A stretch of DNA of 64,000 nt, from positions 1 through 64,000 of the forward strand of contig CAZNYM010000002.1 of NCBI GenBank assembly GCA_964577255.1, in the 5' to 3' direction. The stretch is from Micavibrio_C sp964577255 (GTDB taxonomy: Bacteria; Pseudomonadota; Alphaproteobacteria; Micavibrionales; Micavibrionaceae). Made by a program: the position numbers and the translations under genes. Positions within the stretch are counted from its first letter, which is position 1. Each line of letters starts with the position of its first letter. Positions 16,663-25,111 of the stretch are shown here, piece by piece. The notes under the pieces are model-generated. The model saw only the letters and a list, made by a program, of their open reading frames with translations, did not search any database and was not told the DNA's origin.

Positions 16663-18040
16663 GGGTCACCGGCGTAACGGGCGCCGCGGTCGGCGCCGGC
16701 GCTTCCGGCGGTTCCTGCTGTCCGGCGGCGGGCGTCACGCCGTTGATGAGCGTGGCCTGCAGCCGGCCCATGGCGGCCGCGAGCGCGTATTGCGCGGCCA
16801 GATAGCGGTATTCGCCATTCAGGTACTGCAGGTCGGCGTTGAAGAGCGCGTTGTCGGTCTGCATCAGCTGCAAGAGCGTGATACGCGCGCCCTCGAACTG
16901 GGTGTTCTGGGTTTTAAACAGGTCGCGGTTGATCTGGCGGCGGTTGGCGAGGATTTCAAGCTGGCGGCGCGCGGTTTCGTAGTCCGACCAGGCACTGCGT
17001 GACTGGCGCTCGATCTGGCGCATGGCTTCCTGGCGGCGGGCCTGGGTTTCGGTGGCGCGGTGAGCCGCCTTCTCCATGCGCGCGAGCTGCGCCCCGCCGG
17101 TCTGGAACGACCAGTTCATGCGTACGACCGCGCGGGCGTCGACCGACTCGCCGCCGATCAGGTCGCGCTGATCGCGCTTGAGATAGGAAAGCTCGCCCCC
17201 AACATCGGGAAACAACCCGGCCTTTTCAATTTCGATTTCATGCGCCGACGCCTCTTCGTTCAGCACCGCCGCCCGCAGCGCTGGATGGCCGTCGAGGCTT
17301 TCCTGCACTGTCTGGTCGACCGATTGCGGCAGGAGCTTGACCAGCCCCTCGGGGCGCGTCATGCCGGCTTCGGGCGGTGCGCCCACCAGTTCGGCATAGG
17401 CCGCTTCCGACATTTCAAGCTGCCCCTGCACGGCGGTCAGCGTGTTTTCGAGCTGCGCCTTGATGTCGCGCGCCTGCACCGCCATCGATTCGTCGGCCGC
17501 GCCCTGTTTGACCAGCGTTTCGATCCGCTTCAGGTAATCGGCGACCTTGGCGTTGTAAGCGGCAATGCGCGCCAGCGTTTCGCGCCCACGCACGATATCC
17601 ATGTAGGTGCTGGCGGTGCGCAGAGCTAGAGTCTCGCGCACATCGGCGATCGAAAAACGCGCGGCGGTCGTGCGCGCCAGCGCCGCGTCGTGGCGGTTCA
17701 GAGTTTCGAAGCCGTCGAAAATGGTCTGGCGCACCGACACGCTGCCTTCGCCCAGGCCTGAGTAACCCGCGCCGCGCGTCACGCTCAGACCCCGGCTGGT
17801 GGCATTGTCGCCGTAGATGCGCCCGGCGGTCACGCTGGCGCTGACCTCGGGGAAGAATCCTGAAAAGGCTTCGCGCTGCTCCTGCACCAGGGCCTCGCGG
17901 TTGGCTTTGGCGGCCAGCACGGCGGGACTGTCGGACAGCACAAGCGCCACCGCCTGCGGCAGCGATTGCGCCGCCGCCGGTGCGGCCAGAAGCATCAGCA
18001 GGCCGGAGCCCAGAAGCAGACTTGCTTTATTGAAACGCAT
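16655..18040 (-). CDS. TolC-family outer-membrane channel protein
   Basis: Outer-membrane and periplasmic tunnel for the type I exporter, 461 residues. The signal peptide is MRFNKASLLLGSGLLMLLAA ending near APAAAQS. Two OEP repeats with long coiled coils follow (LALRTASTYMDIVRGRETLA, AWSDYETARRQLEILANRR, TLLQLMQTDNALFNADLQYLN). The C-terminus is a Pro/Ala-rich tail ending TPVTHE. Its layout is that of LapE/AggA-type proteins from adhesin exporters. First gene of the exporter operon, reading away from pnt across a 196-bp divergent region. Confidence 0.9.
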   Translation of the reverse strand: MRFNKASLLLGSGLLMLLAAPAAAQSLPQAVALVLSDSPAVLAAKANREALVQEQREAFSGFFPEVSASVTAGRIYGDNATSRGLSVTRGAGYSGLGEGSVSVRQTIFDGFETLNRHDAALARTTAARFSIADVRETLALRTASTYMDIVRGRETLARIAAYNAKVADYLKRIETLVKQGAADESMAVQARDIKAQLENTLTAVQGQLEMSEAAYAELVGAPPEAGMTRPEGLVKLLPQSVDQTVQESLDGHPALRAAVLNEEASAHEIEIEKAGLFPDVGGELSYLKRDQRDLIGGESVDARAVVRMNWSFQTGGAQLARMEKAAHRATETQARRQEAMRQIERQSRSAWSDYETARRQLEILANRRQINRDLFKTQNTQFEGARITLLQLMQTDNALFNADLQYLNGEYRYLAAQYALAAAMGRLQATLINGVTPAAGQQEPPEAPAPTAAPVTPVTHE

Positions 18041-18236
18041 ATTCTTGAGTTATGTAAGATCTTGGGCCGGGGGATATACTCTTTGAGAATCTAAACAAGG
18101 CCGGGGGCAAGCGCAAGCGCCCCCGCGCCATTCAAAGACATAATGCCCGGCTTTTCACAGCCTTCACAAAGCGGGTGAGTTGAGGCAAGGTCAAGACGGT
18201 CTCGAGAAAATAAATTCTGGAAATATAGGTTCGGCA
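18041..18236. promoter_or_regulatory. Divergent intergenic region, exporter operon / pnt operon
   Basis: The 196-bp gap must hold both promoters. I see a GC-rich hairpin, GGGGGC (18103-18108) with GCCCCC (18119-18124), and the nonamer GGCCGGGGG repeated directly at 18065 and 18099. No clear -35/-10 pair was found for either direction. Confidence 0.4.
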
Positions 18237-19379
18237 ATGGCGATTACACTGGCTGTCCTGAAAGAAACCGCCGACATGGAGGCCCGCGTCGCCGCCACCC
18301 CCGAAGCGGTGAAGAAATATATTCAGGCCGGCTGCGCGGTGAAAATCGAGGCGGGCGCGGGCAAGGGCGCTTCCTTCACCGACGAGGCTTATAAAGAAGC
18401 TGGCGCGCAGATCGTCAAAAGCGCGGCCGAGGCCGTGCGCGGCGCGCAGCTGGTGCTGTGCGTGCAGTGCCCGGAGAGCGACGTTCTGGGCGCGCTCGAC
18501 AAAGGCGCCCTGCTCGCGGGCATTCTTAACCCGTACAAAAACGCAGCCGCGCTCAAGCAGATGGCGGCAAGCGGCGTAACAGCCCTGTCGATGGAGCTGG
18601 TGCCGCGCATAACCCGCGCGCAGGCGATGGACGTGCTGTCCTCGCAGGCCAACCTCGCGGGTTATAAAGCGGTGCTCGACGCCGCCGACCATTTCACCCG
18701 CGCCTTCCCGATGATGATGACCGCCGCCGGCACCGTGCCACCCGCCAAGGTGTTCGTGATGGGCGCGGGTGTGGCCGGCCTGCAGGCGATCGCCACCGCG
18801 CGCCGCCTGGGCGCCATCGTCAGCGCGACCGACGTGCGCCTAGCTGCCAAGGAACAGGTGCAGTCCCTGGGCGCCAGCTTTGTCATGGTCGAGGACGAGG
18901 AAACCAAACAGGCGGAAACCGGCGGCGGCTACGCCAAGGAGATGTCGGAGGCCTACAAACAAAAGCAGGCCGCGCTGATCGAGGAGACGATCAAGAAGCA
19001 GGATATCGTCATTACCACCGCGCTGATCCCCGGCCGGCCGGCGCCGCGCCTGGTCACCGCCGCGATGGTGAAGAGCATGAAGCCCGGCGCCGTCATCGTC
19101 GACATGGCGGTGGAACAGGGTGGCAACTGCGAGCTGAGCGAACCCGGCAAGATTGCCTACAAGCACGATGTCACCATCGTCGGCTACCGCAACATCCCGG
19201 CGCGCATCGCCACCGACGCCTCGGCCCTTTATGCCCGCAACCTCTTCAACCTGTTCGGCCTGCTGGCCGATAAGGAAAGCGGCGGCCTGAAGCTCAACCA
19301 GGACGACGAGATCATCAAGGCGATCGTGCTGACCAGGGACGGCGCCATCGTCCACCCGAATTTCGCCAGCGCCGCCTGA
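18237..19379 (+). CDS. pntAA: NAD(P) transhydrogenase subunit alpha part 1 (PntAA)
   Basis: NAD(H)-binding domain I of the proton-translocating transhydrogenase, which drives NADPH formation using the proton gradient. The 380 residues start at the ATG at 18237; a longer frame from 18180 lacks family similarity. The conserved start ITLAVLKETADMEARVAATP and the NAD-binding Rossmann motif VMGAGVAGLQAIATARRLGA (about 180) are clear, as is the RQD-loop region TQAETGGGYAKEM. As in alphaproteobacteria and Rhodospirillum, domain I is a separate polypeptide from the membrane part. It is followed after 24 bp by pntAB. Confidence 0.95.
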   Translation: MAITLAVLKETADMEARVAATPEAVKKYIQAGCAVKIEAGAGKGASFTDEAYKEAGAQIVKSAAEAVRGAQLVLCVQCPESDVLGALDKGALLAGILNPYKNAAALKQMAASGVTALSMELVPRITRAQAMDVLSSQANLAGYKAVLDAADHFTRAFPMMMTAAGTVPPAKVFVMGAGVAGLQAIATARRLGAIVSATDVRLAAKEQVQSLGASFVMVEDEETKQAETGGGYAKEMSEAYKQKQAALIEETIKKQDIVITTALIPGRPAPRLVTAAMVKSMKPGAVIVDMAVEQGGNCELSEPGKIAYKHDVTIVGYRNIPARIATDASALYARNLFNLFGLLADKESGGLKLNQDDEIIKAIVLTRDGAIVHPNFASAA

Positions 19380-19403
19380 CATTCATGAACCAGGGAGATT
19401 GTC

Positions 19404-19805
19404 ATGTCCAACAACGCCGTCATCGATAACGCCACCAGCCTTGCCAATTCCGCGCGCGAACTGGCCGACCAGGCTGCGGCGCTCGCTATGGAGGCCAGCG
19501 ACAGCATGGCCGCCGCCGGCGCGGGCGACGGGTTCCTAGTCACCGGCCTGACCGTGTTCGTGCTGGCCTGCTTCGTCGGTTATTACGTGGTCTGGCGCGT
19601 GACGCCGGCGCTGCACTCGCCGCTGATGGCGATCACCAACGCCATTTCATCGGTCATCATCGTGGGCGCGCTGCTGGCGGCGGGCGTGGACGGCGGCGGG
19701 TTCTCGAAGCTTCTCGGATTCTTCGCGGTGATCCTCGCCAGCGTCAACATCTTCGGCGGCTTCATCGTAACCCGGCGCATGCTGCATATGTTCAAGAAGA
19801 AGTAA
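19404..19805 (+). CDS. pntAB: NAD(P) transhydrogenase subunit alpha part 2 (PntAB)
   Basis: Membrane component of the split alpha subunit, 133 residues. An Ala-rich N-terminal stretch precedes hydrophobic helices (FLVTGLTVFVLACFVGYYVVW, SVIIVGALLAAGV, FFAVILASVNIFGGFIVTRRML). The segment VVWRVTPALHSPLMAITNAISS is the hallmark of PntAB. It sits between pntAA and pntB with gaps of 24 and 10 bp, an operon. An AGGGAG ribosome site precedes the ATG. Confidence 0.94.
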   Translation: MSNNAVIDNATSLANSARELADQAAALAMEASDSMAAAGAGDGFLVTGLTVFVLACFVGYYVVWRVTPALHSPLMAITNAISSVIIVGALLAAGVDGGGFSKLLGFFAVILASVNIFGGFIVTRRMLHMFKKK

Positions 19806-19815
19806 GGATACGTTC

Positions 19816-21210
19816 ATGGAAACGCTTGCCCCCCTTGCCTATCTCGTCGCCGCCGTCTGCTTCATCATGGCGCTGCGCGGCCTTTCGCACCCGGAAAGCG
19901 CGCGCGGCGGGCTTGTCTACGGCATGGCGGGCATGGGGCTGGCCGTTCTCACGACATTATTCATGCCAGGGGTCGAATCCTATGGCTGGATCATCCTCGC
20001 CGTCATGATCGGCGGCGCCATCGGCACGGTGACGGCGCAGAAAATCCAGATGACCGCCCTGCCGCAGCTGGTGGCGGCGTTTCACTCGCTTGTCGGCCTG
20101 GCGGCGGTGCTGGTCGCGGCGGCGGCCTTCCTCAACCCCGAGGCATTCCATATCGGCACATCCGGCGCGATCAAGCTTGCGAGCCTGGTCGAAATGTCGC
20201 TGGGCGTGGCCATCGGCGCCATCACTTTCACCGGCTCGATCATCGCCTGGGGCAAGCTGCAGGGCGTCATTTCCGGCAAGCCGATCATGTTCAAGGGCCA
20301 GCACGCCCTCAACGCCCTGATGGGTGGCGCGCTGGTGCTGCTGATCCTTCTGCTGTGCGCGACGCAGAGCGGCTTCGTCTTTTTCCTGATCATCGCCATC
20401 GCACTGGTGCTTGGCGTGTCGATGATCGTGCCGATCGGCGGCGCCGACATGCCGGTGATCGTCTCCATGCTCAACAGCTATTCCGGTTGGGCGGCGGCGG
20501 GCATCGGCTTCACGTTGCACAACAACCTGCTGATCGTCACCGGCGCGCTGGTCGGCGCTTCGGGCGCGATCCTCTCTTACATCATGTGCAAGGGCATGAA
20601 CCGCTCCTTCCTCAACGTCCTCCTGGGCGGGTTCGGCGGCGAGCAATCTTCCACCGCCGCGTCCGCGTCGCAGGGCGACCGCAGCGCCAAGATCGGCTCG
20701 GCCGACGACGCCGCCTATATCCTTAAAAACGCCGCCAGCGTCATCATCGTCCCCGGTTACGGCATGGCTGTGGCTCAGGCCCAGCACGCGCTGCGCGAAA
20801 TGGCCGATCTGCTGAAGAAGGAAGGCGTGACCGTGCGCTACGCCATCCACCCCGTCGCGGGACGGATGCCCGGGCACATGAACGTGCTGCTGGCCGAGGC
20901 CAACGTGCCTTACGACGAAGTGCTGGAACTCGAGGACATCAACCGCGACTTCGCTATGACCGACGTGGTTTACGTCATCGGCGCGAACGACATCACCAAC
21001 CCGGCCGCCAAGAACGACCCTTCCTCGCCGATCTACGGCATGCCGGTGCTGGACGTCGAAAAAGCCAAGACGGTGCTGTTCGTCAAGCGTTCGATGGGCT
21101 CGGGTTATGCCGGGATCGACAATCCGCTGTTCTTCGCCGATAACACGATGATGCTGCTGGGCGACGCCAAGAAAATGACCGAGGATATCGTCAAGGCTTT
21201 CGGCCACTGA
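19816..21210 (+). CDS. pntB: NAD(P) transhydrogenase subunit beta (PntB)
   Basis: Beta subunit with the remaining transmembrane helices (residues about 1-260) and the soluble NADP(H)-binding domain III (about 290-464). Domain III shows VPGYGMAVAQAQHALREMADLL, HPVAGRMPGHMNVLLAEANVPYD and GANDITNPAAKNDPSSPIYG, all diagnostic. Length 464 is standard. Third gene of pntAA-pntAB-pntB; no terminator is obvious after it, and the hydrolase gene begins 46 bp downstream. Confidence 0.97.
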   Translation: METLAPLAYLVAAVCFIMALRGLSHPESARGGLVYGMAGMGLAVLTTLFMPGVESYGWIILAVMIGGAIGTVTAQKIQMTALPQLVAAFHSLVGLAAVLVAAAAFLNPEAFHIGTSGAIKLASLVEMSLGVAIGAITFTGSIIAWGKLQGVISGKPIMFKGQHALNALMGGALVLLILLLCATQSGFVFFLIIAIALVLGVSMIVPIGGADMPVIVSMLNSYSGWAAAGIGFTLHNNLLIVTGALVGASGAILSYIMCKGMNRSFLNVLLGGFGGEQSSTAASASQGDRSAKIGSADDAAYILKNAASVIIVPGYGMAVAQAQHALREMADLLKKEGVTVRYAIHPVAGRMPGHMNVLLAEANVPYDEVLELEDINRDFAMTDVVYVIGANDITNPAAKNDPSSPIYGMPVLDVEKAKTVLFVKRSMGSGYAGIDNPLFFADNTMMLLGDAKKMTEDIVKAFGH

Positions 21211-21255
21211 TGCCCGTTCTTGCGAAGCGGCAGCCCCTGCGCTATTCTGGCCGCC

Positions 21256-22260
21256 ATGCTGCAAAAAGTCACCCATCCCCCGCTCGAGGAGCGTTTTTTG
21301 CAACCCGCCGGGTGGCGCTGGCACCATTTTGAGAATAAAAGCGGCCGCCGGATCCGCGGTGGATCAGTGATGCCCTCCGGCAATCCCGACGCCATCGTGG
21401 TCGGGCTCGAGGGGCGCAGCGAGTTCGCCGAAAAATGGTTCGAGGTTGCCCACGACGTCAGCACGCGCAATCTCGGCTTCGCTGTCATGGACTGGCAGGG
21501 CCAGGGCAAATCCGACCGCTACCTCCCCAACCCGCAGAAGCAGCACGCCACCAGTTTCGACCAGGACGTTGCCGATCTTCATCTGTTCATCACCACCCAG
21601 CTGCCGCAGAACGGTGCGCCCCTCATCATGCTCGGCCATTCGATGGGCGGGAATGTCGGCCTGCGCTATCTGCGCCGCCATCCGGGTGTGTTCGCGGGCG
21701 CGGCCCTGAGCGCGCCGATGCTGGGCATCAACGACCGATTGCTGCTGTTCCTGCCGGGCTCCCTGCGTCTGAGCGTCACGTTCGCCCTGAGCGCTCTGCT
21801 CGGCAAGCACTATGTGCCCGATGGCAAGGACTGGCACGCCGCCATGCGCGACCGTCCGGGGCAGAACAAGTTCTCAAGCGACCCCGTGCGCGACGCGGTC
21901 CATCCCGCCTGGTATGATTTCGATCCGGAGCTGCAGGTGGGTGACGTCACCTACCGCTGGCTCTACGAAGCGATCAAGTCGTGCGGCATCATCGCCCAGC
22001 CCCGATTTCTCGAGGCAATTAACACCCCTCTTCTGATCGCCGCGGCGGGCAGCGAGGAAATCGTCGACAACGGGGCCATTCGTCACGCCGCCCGCTATCT
22101 GCCCCGGGCCCGGCTGGTCGAGCTCGAAGGAGCACGGCACGAGATTCTGATGGAAAGCGACGGCATCAGGGACATATTTTTTAACCACTTTTTCACCCTA
22201 GTCGATCAATGTAAGATGAACGGCAGCGCGCCGGGCGCACCTGCTCCGCGCCAACCCTGA
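21256..22260 (+). CDS. Alpha/beta hydrolase, lysophospholipase-like
   Basis: Predicted serine esterase/lipase of about 334 residues, with the start taken at the ATG at 21256; a TTG at 21220 in frame is possible. The nucleophile elbow is GHSMGGN. A DWQGQGKSDRY motif precedes it, the usual position of the oxyanion-side loop in monoglyceride lipase and PldB-type enzymes. The catalytic His is probably in GARHEILME near the C-terminus. No signal peptide is visible, so it is likely cytosolic. Substrate unknown. Confidence 0.85.
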   Translation: MLQKVTHPPLEERFLQPAGWRWHHFENKSGRRIRGGSVMPSGNPDAIVVGLEGRSEFAEKWFEVAHDVSTRNLGFAVMDWQGQGKSDRYLPNPQKQHATSFDQDVADLHLFITTQLPQNGAPLIMLGHSMGGNVGLRYLRRHPGVFAGAALSAPMLGINDRLLLFLPGSLRLSVTFALSALLGKHYVPDGKDWHAAMRDRPGQNKFSSDPVRDAVHPAWYDFDPELQVGDVTYRWLYEAIKSCGIIAQPRFLEAINTPLLIAAAGSEEIVDNGAIRHAARYLPRARLVELEGARHEILMESDGIRDIFFNHFFTLVDQCKMNGSAPGAPAPRQP

Positions 22261-22271
22261 AGAGAACGATC

Positions 22272-22505
22272 ATGACCGCCCCTACCGATGACGATCACAA
22301 AATCCGTTTAAGCGACCGCATATTGTTCGCGCTGGAAAAGGCGCTGGAACAGGACGATCTGCCGATCGCCGAAATACTGCTGCGCGCGCTTGAGATGGCG
22401 ATGACCCGCAACGCAGGCGGCGGCGAATTCGTCGAGCGCCGTGACTACCCGGAACAGGTCGAGGCCGCCATGGCCCGCCTCGAGGCGCTCAAGAAAAAAT
22501 CCTAA
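22272..22505 (+). CDS. Small acidic protein of unknown function
   Basis: A 77-residue, charged, largely helical protein (SDRILFALEKALEQDDLPIAE, then EQVEAAMARLEALKKK). No family recognised and no membrane segment. It starts 11 bp after the hydrolase stop with an AAGAGAACG upstream, so it is likely in that operon. Its stop overlaps by four bases the stop of the convergent queuosine-salvage gene. Codon use resembles neighbours, so it is probably a real gene. Confidence 0.65.
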   Translation: MTAPTDDDHKIRLSDRILFALEKALEQDDLPIAEILLRALEMAMTRNAGGGEFVERRDYPEQVEAAMARLEALKKKS

Positions 22506-23476
22506 TAAAATGTGCTGGCGCTGCGGTGCGCGGGTTTTTCACGGCAGCGTGGATCTTCCTGCGCTCTGTGCCACAGGATGCGATCGAGCGCGATCGGGGC
22601 GATGCCCTTGAGGGCGGCCAGTTTTTCGGCGGCATAGCCGGCACACGCACGGATCTCGATTTCGCGGCGCGACCCTGAAAGGATCTCTTCGCCCGCATCG
22701 ACGGCTTCCGCAAGCGCCGGAGCATATTCAAGAACGCCTTCCATGCGCAGAATATGCGGCACGTCGTTGTCCGCCAGCACCGTAAGCCGGTCGATATCGT
22801 GAAACAGCGTCACACCCTTGTGGCGGAAGGCGTCGTGCAAATCGGCGGCGGTGCTCTGCGCCCGCTTGAGCAGCGGCACAGCGCGCCCCTCGAAATCGTG
22901 GATATCACGAAACTGCGGCAGGGCAACCAGTGTATCGACCAGCCGGGCTGCCTTCCCTTGAGCTGCGCGCACGCACTGCATGAACGAACCCTGATGCCGC
23001 GCGGCGATCATCCGGCCGAGATCCTGCCAGCCCTGCGCGAACAACGCCGCCATCTGCCGGCCCGCCGGGCCCCCGGGCAGGCGGAAAATTTCCGCGACCG
23101 CCGTTTCATCCGCCGCCGCCAGGTCATGGGCCGTCAAAGGCCGTGACATGAAAGCCCGCTTCAGCCGCGCGGCGATTGTGAAATAAAATCCGTCCTCCGC
23201 CGCCCAGCTCTCAGCTTCGAGCGCAGGTACGAAGCCGGAGCCGAAATTCACGGCGTCGAGTGTCAGCACATAAGCAGCCGTCTGCTCGTCGTCGCCGATG
23301 AAATGGTGCTGCTGATCGAACACCGTGGCCGGATGGCGCGCGGGAAGCTTTTGCGCGCAGGTGGCCAGAAGATCCTCGCGTACGCGCACCTCGGCCGCCC
23401 GGTCCTTCACGAAGGCAAAGCCAGCGCGGATATCGTCGAGGATGTCGGGTGCGGCCGCGGTGCGGGGCTGGATCAT
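22502..23476 (-). CDS. Queuosine-salvage-like protein (DUF2419/QNG1 family)
   Basis: About 324 residues from the ATG at 23476. Family members are DNA-glycosylase-like hydrolases that free queuine from queuosine nucleotides so that it can be reused for tRNA-Gln/His/Asn/Asp/Tyr modification. The match rests on three blocks: the early VNFGSGFVPALEAESWAAED, the late LADNDVPHILRMEGVLEYAP followed by a GSRREIEIRACAGYAAEKL segment, and the terminal LDRILWH. These have the order and spacing I know from the eukaryotic and bacterial salvage family. It is a single gene with no other tgt or queuosine genes near. Family call fairly firm, activity inferred. Confidence 0.75.
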   Translation of the reverse strand: MIQPRTAAAPDILDDIRAGFAFVKDRAAEVRVREDLLATCAQKLPARHPATVFDQQHHFIGDDEQTAAYVLTLDAVNFGSGFVPALEAESWAAEDGFYFTIAARLKRAFMSRPLTAHDLAAADETAVAEIFRLPGGPAGRQMAALFAQGWQDLGRMIAARHQGSFMQCVRAAQGKAARLVDTLVALPQFRDIHDFEGRAVPLLKRAQSTAADLHDAFRHKGVTLFHDIDRLTVLADNDVPHILRMEGVLEYAPALAEAVDAGEEILSGSRREIEIRACAGYAAEKLAALKGIAPIALDRILWHRAQEDPRCREKPAHRSASTFY

Positions 23477-23614
23477 GAAAAACTGTCCTGGCTCAGAGGT
23501 TGCGGGGTCATAAAGGCGCAAAAAGGCGAGGAAAGTCAAGGAAATCGCCCGAAAGCGACTTTTTGCTTTACGGCGCCACGGACTGTGGATATAGATTATG
23601 GCAAAGGTGGCACT

Positions 23615-24127
23615 ATGTTTTCTCCCGACTCTTTCCGCAGCCGGACCCCCGATCCCCTGAGCCAGCTCGAAGCCGCGCAGATCGAGAACGCTTATAATTT
23701 CCGCGTCAACCTGTCGGGCCTGCTGGTAGCGGCCGTGGTGACCGCCGGATTTTATTACGGGTCACTTGCGGCAAGGGAAGATGTGGAAGAGCAACAGCAA
23801 GGGCTTGAGGACATAGCGAAATCGCACACGCGCGAATACACGGCCGCCTGCGCCGCCATGATAAAATCCGAAAATCCCACGCTCATAGTTCTTGAAGACG
23901 ATCAATCCGTTCGGGATTGCGCCTATGGCATGGCGCTTGAAGCCACGCAGAAGAAATTTAAAGACCCGATACTCGACACCTATTCGTTTTTTCCCGAGAT
24001 CGGTAAGGCTTTCAGCGCCGCCGTCGGTCTTGTCGCGCTTTACAATTTGGTGCGGGTTTTACAAAGAGTTGTCACCGGTTCTCAGCTGAAAAAGAAAATC
24101 AACGATCTCGCGCCGCCGGGACCCTGA
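23615..24127 (+). CDS. Two-helix membrane protein with a Cys-X22-Cys loop (trio member 1)
   Basis: A 170-residue protein of no family I recognise. Layout: a cytoplasmic-looking N-terminus rich in Ser/Pro/Asp, helix 1 at about residues 35-55 (LSGLLVAAVVTAGFYYGSL), an acidic loop of about 75 residues with C-X22-C (ending VRDC), and helix 2 near 135-150 (FSAAVGLVALYNLVRVL). The two cysteines are spaced exactly as in the next gene, which suggests a periplasmic disulfide. The frame upstream of 23615 overlaps the divergent gene and is rejected as coding. First of three co-directional genes of the same plan. Confidence 0.7.
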   Translation: MFSPDSFRSRTPDPLSQLEAAQIENAYNFRVNLSGLLVAAVVTAGFYYGSLAAREDVEEQQQGLEDIAKSHTREYTAACAAMIKSENPTLIVLEDDQSVRDCAYGMALEATQKKFKDPILDTYSFFPEIGKAFSAAVGLVALYNLVRVLQRVVTGSQLKKKINDLAPPGP

Positions 24128-24160
24128 TACGGGCCGGCTGCTTTTAGAAAGGGTTTTTCC

Positions 24161-24616
24161 ATGTCTGCTTCCGCCGCTTACGAGAAAAGCCGCCGCCGTT
24201 TCGGCGACGCCCTTAAAAACATTTTTGCGGGCGCCCTGCTGGCGCCGACTTTACTCTATGGCGGCAGCGCGCTTTACGACAATGTTCCCGATACGGACAA
24301 GCGGCTCGACGAGTTGACCAAATACTACGAAGCTCCCTGCTGGGTCCATGTGCGCGCGAACTACACCCAGGCTGAAATGCAACGCAATTCCACCCTGGTT
24401 CAGGACTGCGCCGAGGACGCCGCTTTCACAGTGGCGCGCCGTGAGCAAGCGGAAAACCTGGAAAAGGACCTGGCGTTTGAATCGGCGGGCATGGTTTCCC
24501 GCGGCGCGGGCGGCCTTGCTTTCCTGTTTTTACTTTATAATGTCGCGGCGGCGCCGGTTCGCGGCGCGGGAACGCTCGTGCGCCTGATGCAGCTGAAAAA
24601 ACACGCGCCGCAATAA
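24161..24616 (+). CDS. Two-helix membrane protein with a Cys-X22-Cys loop (trio member 2)
   Basis: A 151-residue protein of unknown family with the same plan as the gene before: helix 1 (IFAGALLAPTLLYGGSAL, about 20-37), a loop containing C-X22-C (first cysteine in APCW, second in VQDC), and helix 2 (GAGGLAFLFLLYNVAAAP, about 112-130), then a basic tail. The second-cysteine context, [VR/VQ]DCA, is shared with member 1. Gap to member 1 is 33 bp and to member 3 is 12 bp, an operon. Confidence 0.7.
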   Translation: MSASAAYEKSRRRFGDALKNIFAGALLAPTLLYGGSALYDNVPDTDKRLDELTKYYEAPCWVHVRANYTQAEMQRNSTLVQDCAEDAAFTVARREQAENLEKDLAFESAGMVSRGAGGLAFLFLLYNVAAAPVRGAGTLVRLMQLKKHAPQ

Positions 24617-24628
24617 GAAAAGATCTTC

Positions 24629-25099
24629 ATGAGCGAAGAAAACAGCGCCAGACCGGAAGAGAACCCGCAGATAACCCATCACCGCAGCAGGGCCCAGATG
24701 TGGGCGCTCGCCGGTCTTGCTTCCTGCGCTTTCGCGCTCGCAAGCCTGGCAGGCACGTACCAGACCGACAAGGAAATCGAAAGGCGGGCCGCGCTTATCC
24801 CGCAGGATCAGGTCGCTACGCGCGCCGCGAAACATGCCGCCGCCTGCGTGATGACGGCAGGCGGGCGGATGAGAAACGACGACGAGGCCCGGCAATGCGC
24901 CGAGACCAAAGCCCGCATGGACGTCCTGCACGAAGACCGCGGCAATACCAATCTGCTGGTGCTTTCCTATACCGCGGTGCTGACGGGACTGATCGCATTT
25001 CCGGCCATTATTCTTTGCGCCGTGCCCGCTTTCAGTCACCTGCGCAAAACCGCCAGGCTGCGCCGCGAGAGCAATCCCGCGCCGAAAGCTCAACCGTAA
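24629..25099 (+). CDS. Two-helix membrane protein with paired cysteines (trio member 3)
   Basis: A 156-residue protein of unknown family. Helix 1 (WALAGLASCAFALASLAGTY) near residue 25, a loop with C-X16-C (CVMTAGGRMRN to RQCAETKA), and helix 2 (NLLVLSYTAVLTGLIAFPAIILCAVPAF) near 110-137. The Cys pair is closer than in members 1 and 2 but keeps the [RQ/RD/QD]CA context. It ends 12 bp before the convergent lpxC stop. Likely a divergent paralogue of the two preceding genes. Confidence 0.68.
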   Translation: MSEENSARPEENPQITHHRSRAQMWALAGLASCAFALASLAGTYQTDKEIERRAALIPQDQVATRAAKHAAACVMTAGGRMRNDDEARQCAETKARMDVLHEDRGNTNLLVLSYTAVLTGLIAFPAIILCAVPAFSHLRKTARLRRESNPAPKAQP

Positions 25100-25111
25100 A
25101 ATTCAGGAAAA

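Noticed and set aside
19957..21327. A 456-residue antisense ORF over pntB
   Set aside because: High His/Arg/Asp composition is the signature of a shadow of a GC-rich gene; PntB on the other strand is unambiguous.
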